Notes: a model not told the origin generated them from the sequence alone. DNA of 64,000 bases from Tetradesmus obliquus (GCA_030272155.1 CP126196.1:5146501-5210500); one strand, 5' to 3'; shown: positions 33,701 through 44,909, counted from the first letter of the stretch. Numbers and translations: made by a program.

Positions 33701-35289
33701 AGGATTCATTTTGCACATGCATCCTGTGGTGAAGGAGGAGAGGATGAAGCTCATGTTTCCTGCACAGGCAGGAGTCGTGGCCTCAGGTTGCTGCGCAGGG
33801 CAGCTGCAAGTTTGCTGGTGATGTACCCGTTGCTGGCGTCTTTGTGTTCGTCGCGCAGGTGCCGGAGGAGTTGTTGACGCGCCCGAGTCCTTTCAACCTA
33901 CACACCGCCGCACCTGTTGGCCTTCTGCTTATTTGGATAAATTAGTAGTAGTTATGTGTCTCTGTGTAAGTGCTGCGTGCAGGTGGCTGAGGAGTATGTG
34001 GACGCCCCTGAGTTCTACTACCCCCACACAACGCCGCTCCTTCTCAGCCTGTTGCTCATCAAATCATCACGTGCTTGTTTTGTGCAGGTGGCTGAGGAGT
34101 ATGTTGACGCGCCTGAGTTCTACTACCCCCACACGCTGGACTTCCGCGGGCGCGCCTACCCACTGCACCCCAGCCTGCACCACCTGGGGGACGACAGCTG
34201 CAGAGGGCTGCTGCTCTTCGCGCAGGGAGTGCCCCTGGGCGCTGAGGTGAGGCTGGCTGGTTGCTGGCTGTTGACTTGAAATTGCCTGAGTTGCGACAGC
34301 TGCAGGGGGCTGCTGCTGTTTGCGCAGGGCGTGCCGCTAGGGCCCGAGGTGAGCGCAAAGCGTTGGCAATTTATGTGTGTGCTTCCTTGTCCGTAGCATA
34401 CATTCTGCCCTGCGTGCTCAACAGCAGATTGCACCCATTGTGGCGCTGGGGCCCGAGGTGAGCCCAATGCGAGTTGTCTGAGCAGGCAAGAGCTGGCTTC
34501 GGCAGTTGCTGATTGTGATAGCTTTGTGTGAGCAATGGCTGGAGGGGCAGGGGGCGGCTTGTGCAACTGGCGTGCTGCTGCGTGAGGACACATTCTCCTG
34601 TGTGTGCATCATCATCAGTAGCGTGTGTGCTGCCCTGCCTTCTCAACAGCAGCCTGTGCCTGTTGTGCTGACGTTGCTCCTGCTGCTGCTGCTGCTGCTG
34701 CGTGCAGGGCCTGGACTGGTTGTACGTGCACCTGGCCAACGTGTGGGGGCAGGGCCAGGACAAGCTGCACTACGACGGCCGCAAGTGAGGCCCGGCTGTA
34801 TTTAAGGACAAAACTATTGATTATATTTTCATGGCTACTGCACCACGCACTGAAGACTTTGATGTGTTTGCTGGGCCCAGCTGCCACATGTATTGGCAGC
34901 AGCCGTGTCGGAGCATGCATTGCCTGCTGCTGTGCTGTGGCCGGAAGCAGTGTCAGATCGTACGTGCGTGCCTGCTGCTGTGCTGTGGCCTTAAGCAGCG
35001 TCAGATCGTGCGTGCGTTCCTGCTGCTGTGCTGTGCTGTGGCCAAGAGCAGTGTCAGATCGTGCGTGCATTCCTGCTGCTGTGCTGTGGCCATCATCACT
35101 GGGGCATTGGCTGCTGCCCCGCCAACAGCAGGAACTGCCCGCATTCACCTACACCAGCAGCTGTATCTGCCATGTGCCACTGCAGCTCCGCTGACAAACG
35201 CATCAATTGATTGGCTCGCAAACGCATGCATTTGTCGGCTCGCCTATGCATCCAATCCTTGGTCAGCACCTGTTCATGCCAGTTGGACT

Positions 35290-35358
<69 letters not shown>

Positions 35359-37771
35359 TGCAGGGCGTTTGTGCGCGCCAACCTGCCCAACGTGCTGTCA
35401 GCAGCAGCGGACCCCATGCGCTGCACCTGGTGGCAGCAGGCGGAGAAGCCGTGGCAGGCGCTGGCTGCATGCTGCGAGATTGCGGGAGCACTCACGGTAA
35501 GGGGCTTGGCGGCGGGGCGGGGCCAGCAATGGCAGCTGGCAGATTTGCTACCTGGCTGTCGCACTGACGCCCAGTTTAGGCTGCCACTCAGCAACCTTAT
35601 GGCGGGGCTGAGGCGGGGCAGGGCGGCCTCTGTCAAGCACCAGCACTGGCACTGCCTCTCCACAACATGTCAAGCTTGTCACCCAATGCGCTGCTGCACA
35701 ATATTCCTGCCCCCACCCTGCAACCCTGCGCAGAGCATCGACCCTGCCTGCTCAGCTGTGAGCTGCCTGCCGGTGCACACCTTCCGCTTGCTGAGTGTCT
35801 CCTGTTGTGAAAGCTGAACATGCGCCTTACAAAAATGCCCCCCCCCCCCCCCGGCGCAGAGCATGGACCCGGTTAGCTACGTGAGCTGCCTGCCGGTGCA
35901 CTCTTCACATGCTCTTGTGATCCTGCTGTGAATGACACAACGGACACATAGCATCCCGCCCACTTTGCTGATGCCCATTCATCCTGCACTGCTCCCACAT
36001 GCGCAGAGCATGGACCCTGCCAGCTACGTGAGCTGCCTGCCGGTGCACATGGACGGCAGCTGCAACGGCCTGCAGCACTACGCGGCGCTGGGGCGGGACG
36101 AGGCAGGCGGCCGCGCCGTCAACCTGCTGCCAAGCAACAGCCCGCAGGACGTGTACAAGGTGGGCGCGTAACACCTGTGTTTGTTTGCTGGGTATCTTAC
36201 TTGCGAATGTTTTGGCGAAGGCTCTGCTGCTGCTGCTGTGTGTGTGTGTATGCTGCCAGGCAAACACGCACGGCTCCCTGCTTTGGCGCTTGTGCCTGCA
36301 GCCCTGACCGTGCCGCTACGCTGCTCCTGCCGTGCCTGTGCAGGGCGTAGCAGCCATCGTATCGCGCCGCGTGGCAGCAGACGCAGCAGCAGGCGTGATC
36401 GAGGCGCAGCGCAGCGCTGCACTCATAGACCGCAAGCTCGTCAAGCAGACTGTTATGACGAGTGTATATGGCGTCACACGCGTCGGTGCGCGTGCTCAGA
36501 TCGAGAACCGGCTCAAAGAGCGCCGCACAGACATGAAGCAGAAAGCAGCGCTGCTTGCGCAGCACGGCAGCAACAGCAGCAGCGGCAGCAGCAGCGATGC
36601 AGGCTTGCTGATTGCTGCTGGCGGCGCGGCAGCTGCTGCAGCTGCTGCTGCTGGCGGTGGCGGTGGCGGTGGCGCTGCGGCTGGCGGTGTGGGTGTGGTA
36701 GCTCCCGGCATGCGTGATGAGTACAGCTGGATGGACGACAAGGATGTGGTGTGGCAGGTGGGTGGTGTTGATGTTATTGATGATGAAAAGATGATGATGT
36801 TCGAATAACACAGGGATGACAACAGTGATGACGCGTACAGCTGGAAAACAAGGATGTGGTGTGGCAGGTGGGTGGTGAGGATGAAAAGGAACATACAATT
36901 TGCGCTGTTATAGGATGATGCCAAGTATGATGACGAGGACCATGATGAGTACAGCTGGATGGATGACAAGGACGTAGTGTGGCAGGTGGGTGGTGAGGAT
37001 GTTTTATTGATGATGAAAGCACCTTGATAAGGATGGTGACAAGGGTTCTGACAAGGATCTTGACGGGCGCAGCTGCATGGACAACAAAGATGTGGTGTGG
37101 CAGGTGGCTGGTGAGGGTACCAAGGACGATGATGAAAATGATGAACAGGATGATGATGTTGTGGTGTGGCAGAAGCTCATCTATCTGCTGAGCTGTCATT
37201 GCCCTCCTGCAGGTGTCCATGCACCTGGCAGATCCTACAGAGGACGGCATCAGCATTGCTCTTGAAGATGTTTGGCAGTACTCACTACCTCTCGTTGTCC
37301 TGGTTGTGTGGCAGCACTCACTACCTCTCGTTGTCCTGGTTGTCGCTGCGCCCGTAGCCCTGCAAGGATAAGCTTTGTATGTTTTCATGGCTGCTCGCCC
37401 CGCAGGTGTCCAAGTACCTGGCAGACTTGACGCGGGACGCCATCCGGGAGATGCTTGGCAGCGCGCGAGCCATCGTGGCCTGGCTGGCCGACAGCGCCTG
37501 CAACCCTGCAGTAACTCAATCATATTTGTTTGCTGTTATGCAACTCACAGGTGTCCAAATACCTGGCAGACCTAACCCTAGACGCCATCGGCGAGATGTT
37601 TGGCAGCGCGCGCGCCATCATGGCCTGGCTGGCAGACTGTGCGCGCGTGGTGGCATCCGCCAATGCGCCTGTGGCGTGGAGCAGCCCGCTGGGCCTGCCT
37701 ATCCTGCAGCCCTACCACAAGCTCAGCCTGACAAGCATACAGACGGCCACGCAGTCTTTTGCCGTGAGTGC

Positions 37772-37826
<55 letters not shown>

Positions 37827-39706
37827 CAGCAGCAGCGGTCGTTGGAGGGAGGTAGTGGGCTGAGTGTGCTGCTGCGCAGCTGGTGTGCAGCCACGCAGTG
37901 TTTTGCAGTGAGTGCGCAGCGGCAGCAGCAGCAGCAGCACAGGGGCCAGGTGAGCTGGGGGTCAGGAGTGTGTGTACGCTGGCTGGGCCAGCTAGGCGTT
38001 GCTGCAGCCTGTTTTGTATTAATTGTAACACTTGGTTTTGAAAAATACCGAGAAATAAAGTAGAAAGCGGTGTTCAATGCCCAGTGGCGTGGAGCAGCCC
38101 GCTGGGCCTGCCTATTCTGCAGCCCTACCACAAGCTCAGCCTGACAAGCATCCAGACGGCCACGCAGTCCTTTGCGGTGAGTGCGCAGGACAGCAGCAGC
38201 AGCGGCAGCAGCGGCAGCAGCAGCAGCGGCAGCAGCGGCAGCAGCAGCAGCAGCAGGGGCGCGGGAAGTGGAGGGGGGTTGTGGGCTGAGTGTGCTGCTG
38301 CTCAGCTGGTGTGCAGCCACGGAGTCCTTCGCGGTGAGTGCGCAGCAGCAGCAGCAGCAGCAGCAGGGGCAGCGGGAAGTGGAGGGGGATAGTGGGCTGA
38401 GTGTGCTGCTGCTCAGCTGGTGTGCAGCCACGGAGTGTTGGGGGGGGGGGGGCTGCCAGTCTCACCCAGCAGCTGCGCCTCCACACACTGCTTGCATGCC
38501 CCTGAGCTGCAGCCAGCTGCTGCTGCTGCTGCTGCTGCTACTGCTGCCGCAGGTGGTGTCTCCCGACTCGCCTGACAGCTGCCAGTGGCTCAAGTCGCGG
38601 CAGCGCAGCGCCTTCCCGCCCAACTTCATCCACAGCATAGACAGCACACACATGATGATGACCGCGCTGGCCTGCAGGTGCGTGTGGTTCATGTCATGTC
38701 TCTGGCCAGCAGCAGGTGTGCCTTGGGTGCATCAAGCCTTGCAATGTGTGGCCTTCATCCACAGCATCGACAGCACGCACATGATGGTGACCGCGCTGGC
38801 CTGCAGGTGCGGCGCAGTCAGCTGCGACGTGAGAACAGCTGTCGCAGCCGTAACAACAGCCGTCACAGCGGTGACAACATGCGGCTGGCGTGCTGTGACT
38901 CGGCCTGCATGTGCATGCTACAAAGTGCGGCTGTGTTCTGCGCATGCTGTGCACCAGGTGCAGGTGGCATCTCTTTTCCTGGCGTGCTCACAGGCGCCCG
39001 TGCTGTCTGTTGTCGCTTGTTCACTGGCATTACTTTTGCCTTGTTGTGCTGTGCAGTGAGGCCGGCATCTCCTTTGCCGCGGCCACCAGCTTGCTCACCT
39101 TGCCATTTGCTTTATTTAATAACATCATTTGCTGCTTGTTGTGCCCTGCAGTGAGGCCGGCATCTCCTTTGCTGGCGTGCATGACAGCTTCTGGACGCAC
39201 GCCGGCCACGTGCCAGCTATGAACAGGCTGCTGAGAGCCAAGTTTGTGGAGCTACATGCGCGGGAGGTGAGGCTGCTGTGTGTGAGGTCTTTAGAAACGT
39301 TGTTACTGGTGCTATTGCTTGCCTTGCTCTGCTGGTAATCATTGTATCGCCTGTCTCCTGCTTCTTTGCCTGCCTGTGGCTTCTTTGCCTGCCTGTGGCT
39401 TCTTTGCCTGCCTGTGGCCTCGTCTGGCTGCAGCAGCTGCTGTGCTGTGTGGGTGGCACCGTCATCACCTTGGCCTGCTTGCCCCGCTGTGTTCACGGCT
39501 GCTACACGCAACACCCCTGCCTGCCCGCCTGCCTGCCTGCCTACTGTTCTATTTGTGGTTGTGGCCTGCTGCCGCAGCCCGACCTGCTGCAGGACCTGCT
39601 GCGGCAGCTGCAGCAGCAGCACCCGGGGCTGCAGTTCCCGCCCATCCCTGAGCGGGGCAGCCTGGCGGTGGCAAAGGTTAAGCAGAGCAGGTACTTCTTC
39701 AGCTGA
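27770..39706 (+). CDS. RPOT: Phage-type (single-subunit) organellar DNA-directed RNA polymerase, 16 exons
   Basis: Exons: 27770-28392, 29044-29227, 29875-29986, 30432-30925, 31499-31878, 32165-32246, 32876-33181, 34088-34246, 34708-34784, 35364-35496, 36007-36159, 36344-36757, 37551-37763, 38553-38677, 39152-39266, 39578-39706. They total 3699 nt, 1232 aa, with phase kept throughout. The N-terminus ([20 protein letters not shown]) looks like a mitochondrial or dual targeting peptide. T7/Rpo41 motifs are present: [11 protein letters not shown]; motif A with catalytic Asp in [20 protein letters not shown] (about D866); motif B K-x7-YG in [17 protein letters not shown] (about K935-G944); [29 protein letters not shown]; motif [12 protein letters not shown] (about D1163); and a family-typical C-terminal aromatic end RYFFS. 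It transcribes mitochondrial and/or plastid DNA. Oddities: a CAG-encoded polyQ near residue 410 and an 80-residue low-complexity insert after motif B. Many introns carry exon-edge copies. Confidence 0.95.
28765..29043 (+). repeat. Two upstream copies of the polymerase exon 2 acceptor and start
   Basis: A unit of about 111 bp, (CTG)n CCGCTGCTGCCAG followed by GTACATTGCGCAGCTGGAGC and the block ending SRSR, occurs at 28820 and 28932 and again at the chosen exon (29044). After SRSR the first two copies run into intron-like ctgactctcacctcactc. The whole triplet remains open in one frame. Confidence 0.9.
30296..30340 (+). repeat. Upstream copy of polymerase exon 4 start
   Basis: gctgcagcggtgctgtcgcg and the following CATTGCC at 30299-30328 duplicates the acceptor and first codons of exon 4 (30432), then diverges. 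The tgtgtgtgcctgctt block before each acceptor is also shared. Confidence 0.75.
31300..31498 (+). repeat. Two upstream copies of polymerase exon 5 start
   Basis: CTGCAG followed by GCCGATGTG and codons for (W/H)DQ(E/D)ARIK occurs at about 31313 and 31403 before the real exon at 31499, with CTG-rich spacers. The second copy is nearly identical to the real one ([12 protein letters not shown]). Confidence 0.85.
32398..32587 (+). repeat. 55-bp direct repeat within polymerase intron 6
   Basis: Bases 32398-32452 and 32533-32587 match at 54 of 55 positions (gtgcgagagaggtc..ttacaggggtgggcaag to agagtgagtcac), 135 bp apart. The surrounding 500 bases lack CTG repeats, so this may be a separate insertion into the intron. 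Confidence 0.85.
33182..33710 (+). repeat. 129-bp tandem array copying the end of polymerase exon 7
   Basis: After the true donor at 33182, four further copies of the exon end ([11 protein letters not shown](T/S)[10 protein letters not shown]) with gtgagg donors follow. The last three repeat with an exact 129-bp period (gatgtggcctgcg at 33363, 33492, 33621). The final copy lacks the donor. The unit also includes gtttaggtgcatgttacaat intron sequence, and none has a clear acceptor. Confidence 0.92.
33960..34087 (+). repeat. Upstream copy of polymerase exon 8 start
   Basis: gtgcag followed by codons [16 protein letters not shown] occurs at about 33984-34031 and then again at the true exon (34088), about 105 bp apart. 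A more degenerate copy (gcaggtgccggaggag) starts at 33858. Confidence 0.8.
35838..35925 (+). repeat. Upstream copies of polymerase exon 11 start and a 15-C run
   Basis: A homopolymer of 15 C spans 35838-35852. It is followed by a copy of the exon 11 start (gcgcagAGCATGGACCC, YVSCLPVH) at about 35854-35905; another copy lies at about 35729-35782. The functional exon is at 36007. Confidence 0.75.
36758..37115 (+). repeat. Copies of the polymerase exon 12 end
   Basis: The last codons of exon 12 ([12 protein letters not shown]) with donor gtgggtggtg recur at about 36834, 36949 and 37068, roughly 115 bp apart, with gatgatgaaaa-type spacers. Confidence 0.85.
37404..37512 (+). repeat. Second, probably unused copy of polymerase exon 13 start
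   Basis: ccgcag followed by codons [20 protein letters not shown] and [11 protein letters not shown] runs from about 37406 to 37500 and then diverges. The downstream copy at 37551 continues into the conserved region, so the upstream copy may be a mutually exclusive alternative exon only if spliced out of frame; it looks like a relic. Confidence 0.7.
38083..38420 (+). repeat. Copies of the polymerase exon 13 end in intron 13
   Basis: A near-identical copy of the last 95 bases of exon 13 ([20 protein letters not shown] to QSFA) with its gtgagtgcgcag donor lies at 38083-38187. Shorter CAG-rich fragments follow at about 38330-38360 and 38400-38435. Confidence 0.85.
38740..39160 (+). repeat. Copies of exon 14 end and exon 15 start in polymerase intron 14
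   Basis: [18 protein letters not shown] with donor is repeated at 38752-38806. The exon 15 start (tgcagTGAGGCCGGCATCTCC) occurs at about 39053-39077 before the real one at 39147. Both edges of one intron are thus duplicated. Confidence 0.85.
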
Positions 39707-39830
39707 GGCGCTGCAACACAGCAAGTGCATGCTTGGTGGAGGTGCTGCAGCGCAGCAGGTGCCCCTTCAGCTGAGCAACAGGCAAACTGCAGTGCAGCAG
39801 CTGCCTCTTCAGCTGAGCAAGCAGATGCCA

Positions 39831-40500
39831 AGGTGAAGCAGAGCAGGTACTTCTTCAGCTGAGGCAGCAGCACAGCAAGTGCCTGTTTGGCTGAGGCGCT
39901 GCAGTGCAGCCAGTACTTGTTCAGCTGAGCAAGCAGTCGCCAAGGTGAAGCAGAGCAGGTTCTTCTTCAGCTGAGCAAGCAGCGCAGCAAGTGCCTGTTT
40001 GGCTGAGGCGCTGCAGTGCAGCCAGCACTTGTTCAGCTGAGCAAGCAGATGCCAAGGTGAAGCAGAGCAGGTACTTCTTCAGCTGAGGCAGCAGCACAGC
40101 AAGTGCCTGTTTGGCTGAGGCGCTGCAGTGCAGCCAGTACTTGTTCAGCTGAGCAAGCAGTCGCCAAGGTGAAGCAGAGCAGGTTCTTCTTCAGCTGAGC
40201 AAGCAGCGCAGCAAGTGCCTGTTTGGCTGAGGCGCTGCAGTGCAGCCAGCACTTGTTCAGCTGAGCAAGCAGATGCCAAGGTGAAGCAGAGCAGGTACTT
40301 CTTCAGCTGAGGCAGCAGCACAGCAAGTGCCTGTTTGGCTGAGGCGCTGCAGTGCAGCCAGTACTTGTTCAGCTGAGCAAGCAGTCGCCAAGGTGAAGCA
40401 GAGCAGGTTCTTCTTCAGCTGAGGCAGCAGCACAGCAAGTGCCTGTTTGGCTGAGGCGCTGCAGTGGGCTGCCTGCTGTGCTGCTTGCAACAGCAGCAGG
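39831..40500 (+). repeat. 112-bp tandem array (224-bp higher-order unit) repeating the polymerase C-terminal codons and stop
   Basis: The block AAGGTGAAGCAGAGCAGGT.CTTCTTCAGCTGA, which encodes the last residues and stop of the polymerase, starts at 39831, 39943, 40055, 40167, 40279 and 40391, an exact 112-bp period. Odd and even copies alternate (tacttc with cagtcgcc, ttcttc with cagatgcc), giving a 224-bp higher-order unit. A first, diverged unit lies at 39676-39830. The array is downstream of the stop at 39704-39706, so it is presumably 3' UTR or flank. Confidence 0.95.
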
Positions 40501-40683
40501 TTCTTCTTCAGCTGAGCAAGCAGCAGCCAAGGTGCAGTGCAGCAGGCACATTGTCATCTGGCGCTGGGGATGAGCTGCAGCAGTGTCGATGATGAGCTGC
40601 AGCAGTGTTGGTGACGAGCCCACCAGCAGCACAGCAGCTGTTGCGGCGGCGGGCCGATTGCTGGTGCCGCTCCAGGGCGATGT

Positions 40684-40722
<39 letters not shown>

Positions 40723-43700
40723 GCAGCTGGTGTGAGCTGCGCGGGCCCCTGTGCAGCTGAGACAGCCGCCATCTGCTGCAGCCCTGCATGCAGCAGTGTG
40801 GCAGTTTGTGTGGCAGCAAGGCGATGGGAGTGGGGCAGGGCCTTGCAGGGTACAGGCACACTGTGCCAGTGGCACTTGCAGGCGGTGCCGTGACAGCAGC
40901 AACAGCTGGTGTGCGCTGCGCAGGCTGCTCTGCAGCTGACGTGCATGCAGCAGCGTAGCACTTTGTGTGGCAGCAAGGTTCATGCGAGTGTGACGAGGCC
41001 TTGCTGGGTGCAGGCACACTGTTTCACAGACTGTCGCATAGTGTGGACCACCCCTACATCAACGCATTGACCAGTTGACCAGTTGACCCTGTGCCAGTGG
41101 CACTGGCAGGACGTGCCTGTCAGCATAGAGCAGTACTGTCTGAATTCTAGTGTTCACACAAGCAGGTGTGGAGCTGCAGTACAGCAGCACTGTGCAGTAG
41201 AGTAGAGGCAGCAGGCGCCTGCAGCAGCAGGGAGTGTGAGAGGACTCGGACCTTGAATGTGCATGTTATGTATATGTTACATGTGTTAATGCACGTGACG
41301 CGCTGCTGGTCATCAGGCTGATGCTGAGCATGCAAGGGGTGGTGCATTTTGTGCCAGCTGGGCACACAGCCCCTGTCATGGCACCAGCATCAGCAGGGAC
41401 AGCAGCAGGGTAGCAGCAGGGGCAGCAGCAGCAGCAGCGGCAGGGGCAGCGGCAGGGGCGGCGGCAGGGGCAGCAGGTGTTACTTTGCTTGGTGTATTGA
41501 GTGCCAGGTAGGCAACGATAAGCAGCTGCTTATCCTGAGGCTTCTGGGAGGGATGTGCGGCAGTTGCGCTGTGCTTGTGTTGTCAGGGTCTGGTTTACGT
41601 AGCCTGGGTGCATATCAGGTTGCTGCCCGCTTTTTGCTATTACTGCACAAGAACGAGCATCTGCAGCTACTGATGACGGTCATCATGTCTTTATTCAAGA
41701 TGTTGCAATGTCGCCTGCGGCAGCTGCGTTGGTCGCATGCAGCTGCGTGTTGTGGTCTACTGTTGTGGCAACATGCTAGCAGGCTGCTGCAGTAATCACC
41801 TCTGTTGGCTGTGCAAGGCCAGCTGAGCCGCTCTGTGACTGTCAGTGACAGAAGGTGTAATCAGGATGGTTGATGCTTACATGCCTATGCAAACTCTCTG
41901 TCAACAGCGCAGCGCCACAGCACCTGGCCAGGATTTGTTACAACAGCGTCATGTAACGCAGGTGTTACAATCAGCCACCACGCACGTGATCCATCCACAG
42001 CATGCAACAATTATAGTTAGTGTTAGTGTATGTTACACATGGGGGCCAGGCAATTCCAGCCTCTTGAACTGGCGTATCATACCAGCCAGGTAGGGTTTCA
42101 AGTCCAACTCCGTCCCCCCCCACCATTTCGACGGAACAGCAAGTCTGCAGCCTCACTGCCCGCCTAGCAAAATGACCACAATGCTGCAGCAAAACCGAGT
42201 GGTCGCCTCCAAGGGACAGCATGGCATGGCAAGCAAGCATGCAAGCGCATAGCATGATAGAGCATGCAAGCAACGCTGACAGAGACCTGGCTGCAACACC
42301 ACACTGCTGTTGCTGCATGACAAGCACTAGGCTGCACTACATCCAAGCAAAAAGAAAACCACTCCTACCGCTGCAACTAGCTAAGCTGACCTACAAAAAA
42401 CAAAATTATATGATTGCAATAATTATTGGGAGGCAGACATCACATATACTAGCTAGTGCACCACGGTGGGCATTGGGCAACCACCAGATTCGCACACTCC
42501 TGCAGCTGCAGCTGACTACACAGAAACAAATACTGCCGCTGCGGCACTGTTTGCCGACTCCTGCAGACAGCATAGCAACTGGGTGGATTTGCACCATATA
42601 TAAAACCCAAGAGGACAACTGTCTCAGGCCACAGCCTTGCAAGCTGTCTGAAGTGCTGCGTGATATGCATGCGGGGACTTTGACAGCAGTGCATCACCAG
42701 CTGGATAGCACAGCAAACACCATACACTGCATACGCAGTGCGTGGGCACGGTACAACATGCTGCAGAAGCGCAGGCGTACCCCATACAGAGTGGAGTGCC
42801 ACCTGGGGGGTCCCCCTCCTGCCAACCCACAGGTAACCGCTGCGTGTGCTCGAGCACCCTGTTCAAACAATATGCAACAGCCTGGTGAAACCGCCTGTCC
42901 CAAAACACTCTTCAACAGCCTGTGTTATCAGCGTGCTCAAATGCCTTTCTTTTCATGCACTGCATGCACTGGCAGCTGCTTCGCAGCTGTGGGCCTGCAG
43001 GCTAATGTATGTATCCAAATGACAACTGCTGAATGGCCTTTCTTGAAAATGCAAAGTCGAAGCAGCCTATTCAACAGCCTGTGGGAGCAATGTTGCTGTG
43101 ATCATATGGCAAGTAAAAGGCTGCATCTATACGGCAAGTATAAATGACGACCTGTTGATGATCAGCCATGCTTCAGCAGCCCGTAGTATATGGCTGCCAA
43201 AACAACATACATATGACAAGCTCCCACAGTGTAGCAGTCCTGCTGCAGCCACAGCAGGTGCGCGTGTGGGCAGTATGTTACGTGAGGCACAGTAATGCTA
43301 GGCGTACCAAGTAATAAGCGATGCAAGTACAGCACCAGCACTGCAGGCGACTGTGCGATGACGCTGCACGGTGTGGTAGTTGATATCTGCAAGACTCAGA
43401 ACTGCCTGCAACACTCAGCGCTGAGCTGCTGCAATCCTACTGCAACCATGGCAACGGCACAAACAACAATCCAGGTACAAATTAGATCACACCATTGCAG
43501 CAGCGTGCCAGACGACAATGATGTTCAGCATGCGGCCGCAGGCAGTCTTCTGCCATTGACCCTGCTGCCTGAAACATCACTTGAGCGGCACAACTGTGCG
43601 TGTTGAGGTTCAAGTCCACAGCAGATGATGCACAGGTACTACACACCCATAAATGTAGGTGCAGCAAACCAATCCAAGCTGTAACCTGGAAGGTTCACAC

Positions 43701-44909
43701 CTCTGGGCAGAAAGTATGTGCTTCCCGCCATTGTCTCAACATGCAAGCCAAGAAGCCCAGACACCTGCCCTTGGTGCTGCAATTGATTTAGCAGGATGCA
43801 CATGCAGGCAATTCTGCAGGCATCAAGCGCAGTTGGACCAGTGATCTCTGCTGGACTGTGGCAGCATGTTTGATTGATGGCTGTCAGTAGCGCAGCAACC
43901 GCCGCCATTCAAGGGTTGCGCACATGTGCATGTACTGCCGGCGCAAAACACCACACCCTGATCTAAACATCAAGTGTTTTATGCCACGCAGTGGCATAAC
44001 ACCCAATGATCAAGGTCGCAATCAATACAAACCGGACACCTTCAGATGTGGTTCAAATGATTGCCTCCCATGCGGCACTGGCACTTCTCTGCAGCAGCAA
44101 GAAACTCGATGAGCATGTGCATAGTTCCTGGCAGCATAGCAACAGATGGTGCCGCATACACACATCACACTCACAAAGCAGGGTTCTTGAAAACTACATG
44201 CACCATATCACACAAGCACATGCACCCTGAAGATGCACATGGCCTCAGCACGCCGGCGTTCAAAGCCCAACAATAAGATGTTGTGTTCTCAGCTTCCTTG
44301 CAGCTGCCGCATCCAACACTCAACGCCTTCGTTAATGTGAAATTGATACAGCTCGCTCCCAGCAGTGCAGCAGCCATATGCATGGCCCATGCCATGCAAC
44401 ACCATGCCACCAATGCCAGCTGCTGTCAAGCAACTCATCTTGACGCAGGCAATCCTGCGCAGCTATATTACTGGCGTGTTTTGTGAGCAATGCAAGAAAC
44501 GGCGCGGTACCATGGAGACAACCATATCCATTGCCCTGATGTGCACGCGTCACCATCGCATCAATCGCGCCAATCCAAATCTTCACCATCAAAGGCTCAC
44601 CACAAGCATGCCAGTGGCAATCGGCTCGCCGCACTGCCAGCAATACCACCTAAGATGGTGCCGCGACCCACGTTTAACTATCCTCTTTCAATGCCACCAA
44701 AGGCTCGCCGCCACCAACGAATCAATCCAAGGTACACCTGTTCAGTGAGACACGACCAACCATCACAATGCAAATCAACTAATACCAGTACCAAGATGCG
44801 GAGACAAAGGGCCCTACCCCAACCTAATGAATGCCATTCAAATGAGCTAGCAGCCTCAGCCTCAGCTCTACCGCCGGGCCCCTCCAACCATTCTCTCCCC
44901 GCGCTGCTG
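40501..44909. other. Gene-poor region
   Basis: No gene is supported. 40660-41025 holds two degenerate copies of a 190-bp segment with CAG runs; 41066-41092 repeats gaccagtt. From about 41.9 to 44.9 kb the plus strand becomes C/A-rich, with fewer CAG repeats, consistent with long untranslated sequence of the minus-strand gene that ends at 44910. Scattered open frames, the longest 308 codons at 42221-43147, show no domain or codon pattern. Confidence 0.45.

Noticed and set aside
37404-37512. Use of the first exon 13 copy in the polymerase
   Set aside because: It diverges after WLADSA and lacks the conserved continuation [10 protein letters not shown]; the copy at 37551 has it and keeps phase.
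42221-43147. 308-codon plus-strand open frame
   Set aside because: No domain, no compositional match to coding exons of the window, repeated Cys/His/Gln bias from CA/TG-rich DNA, and no splice partners. It lies in what looks like untranslated sequence of a minus-strand gene.
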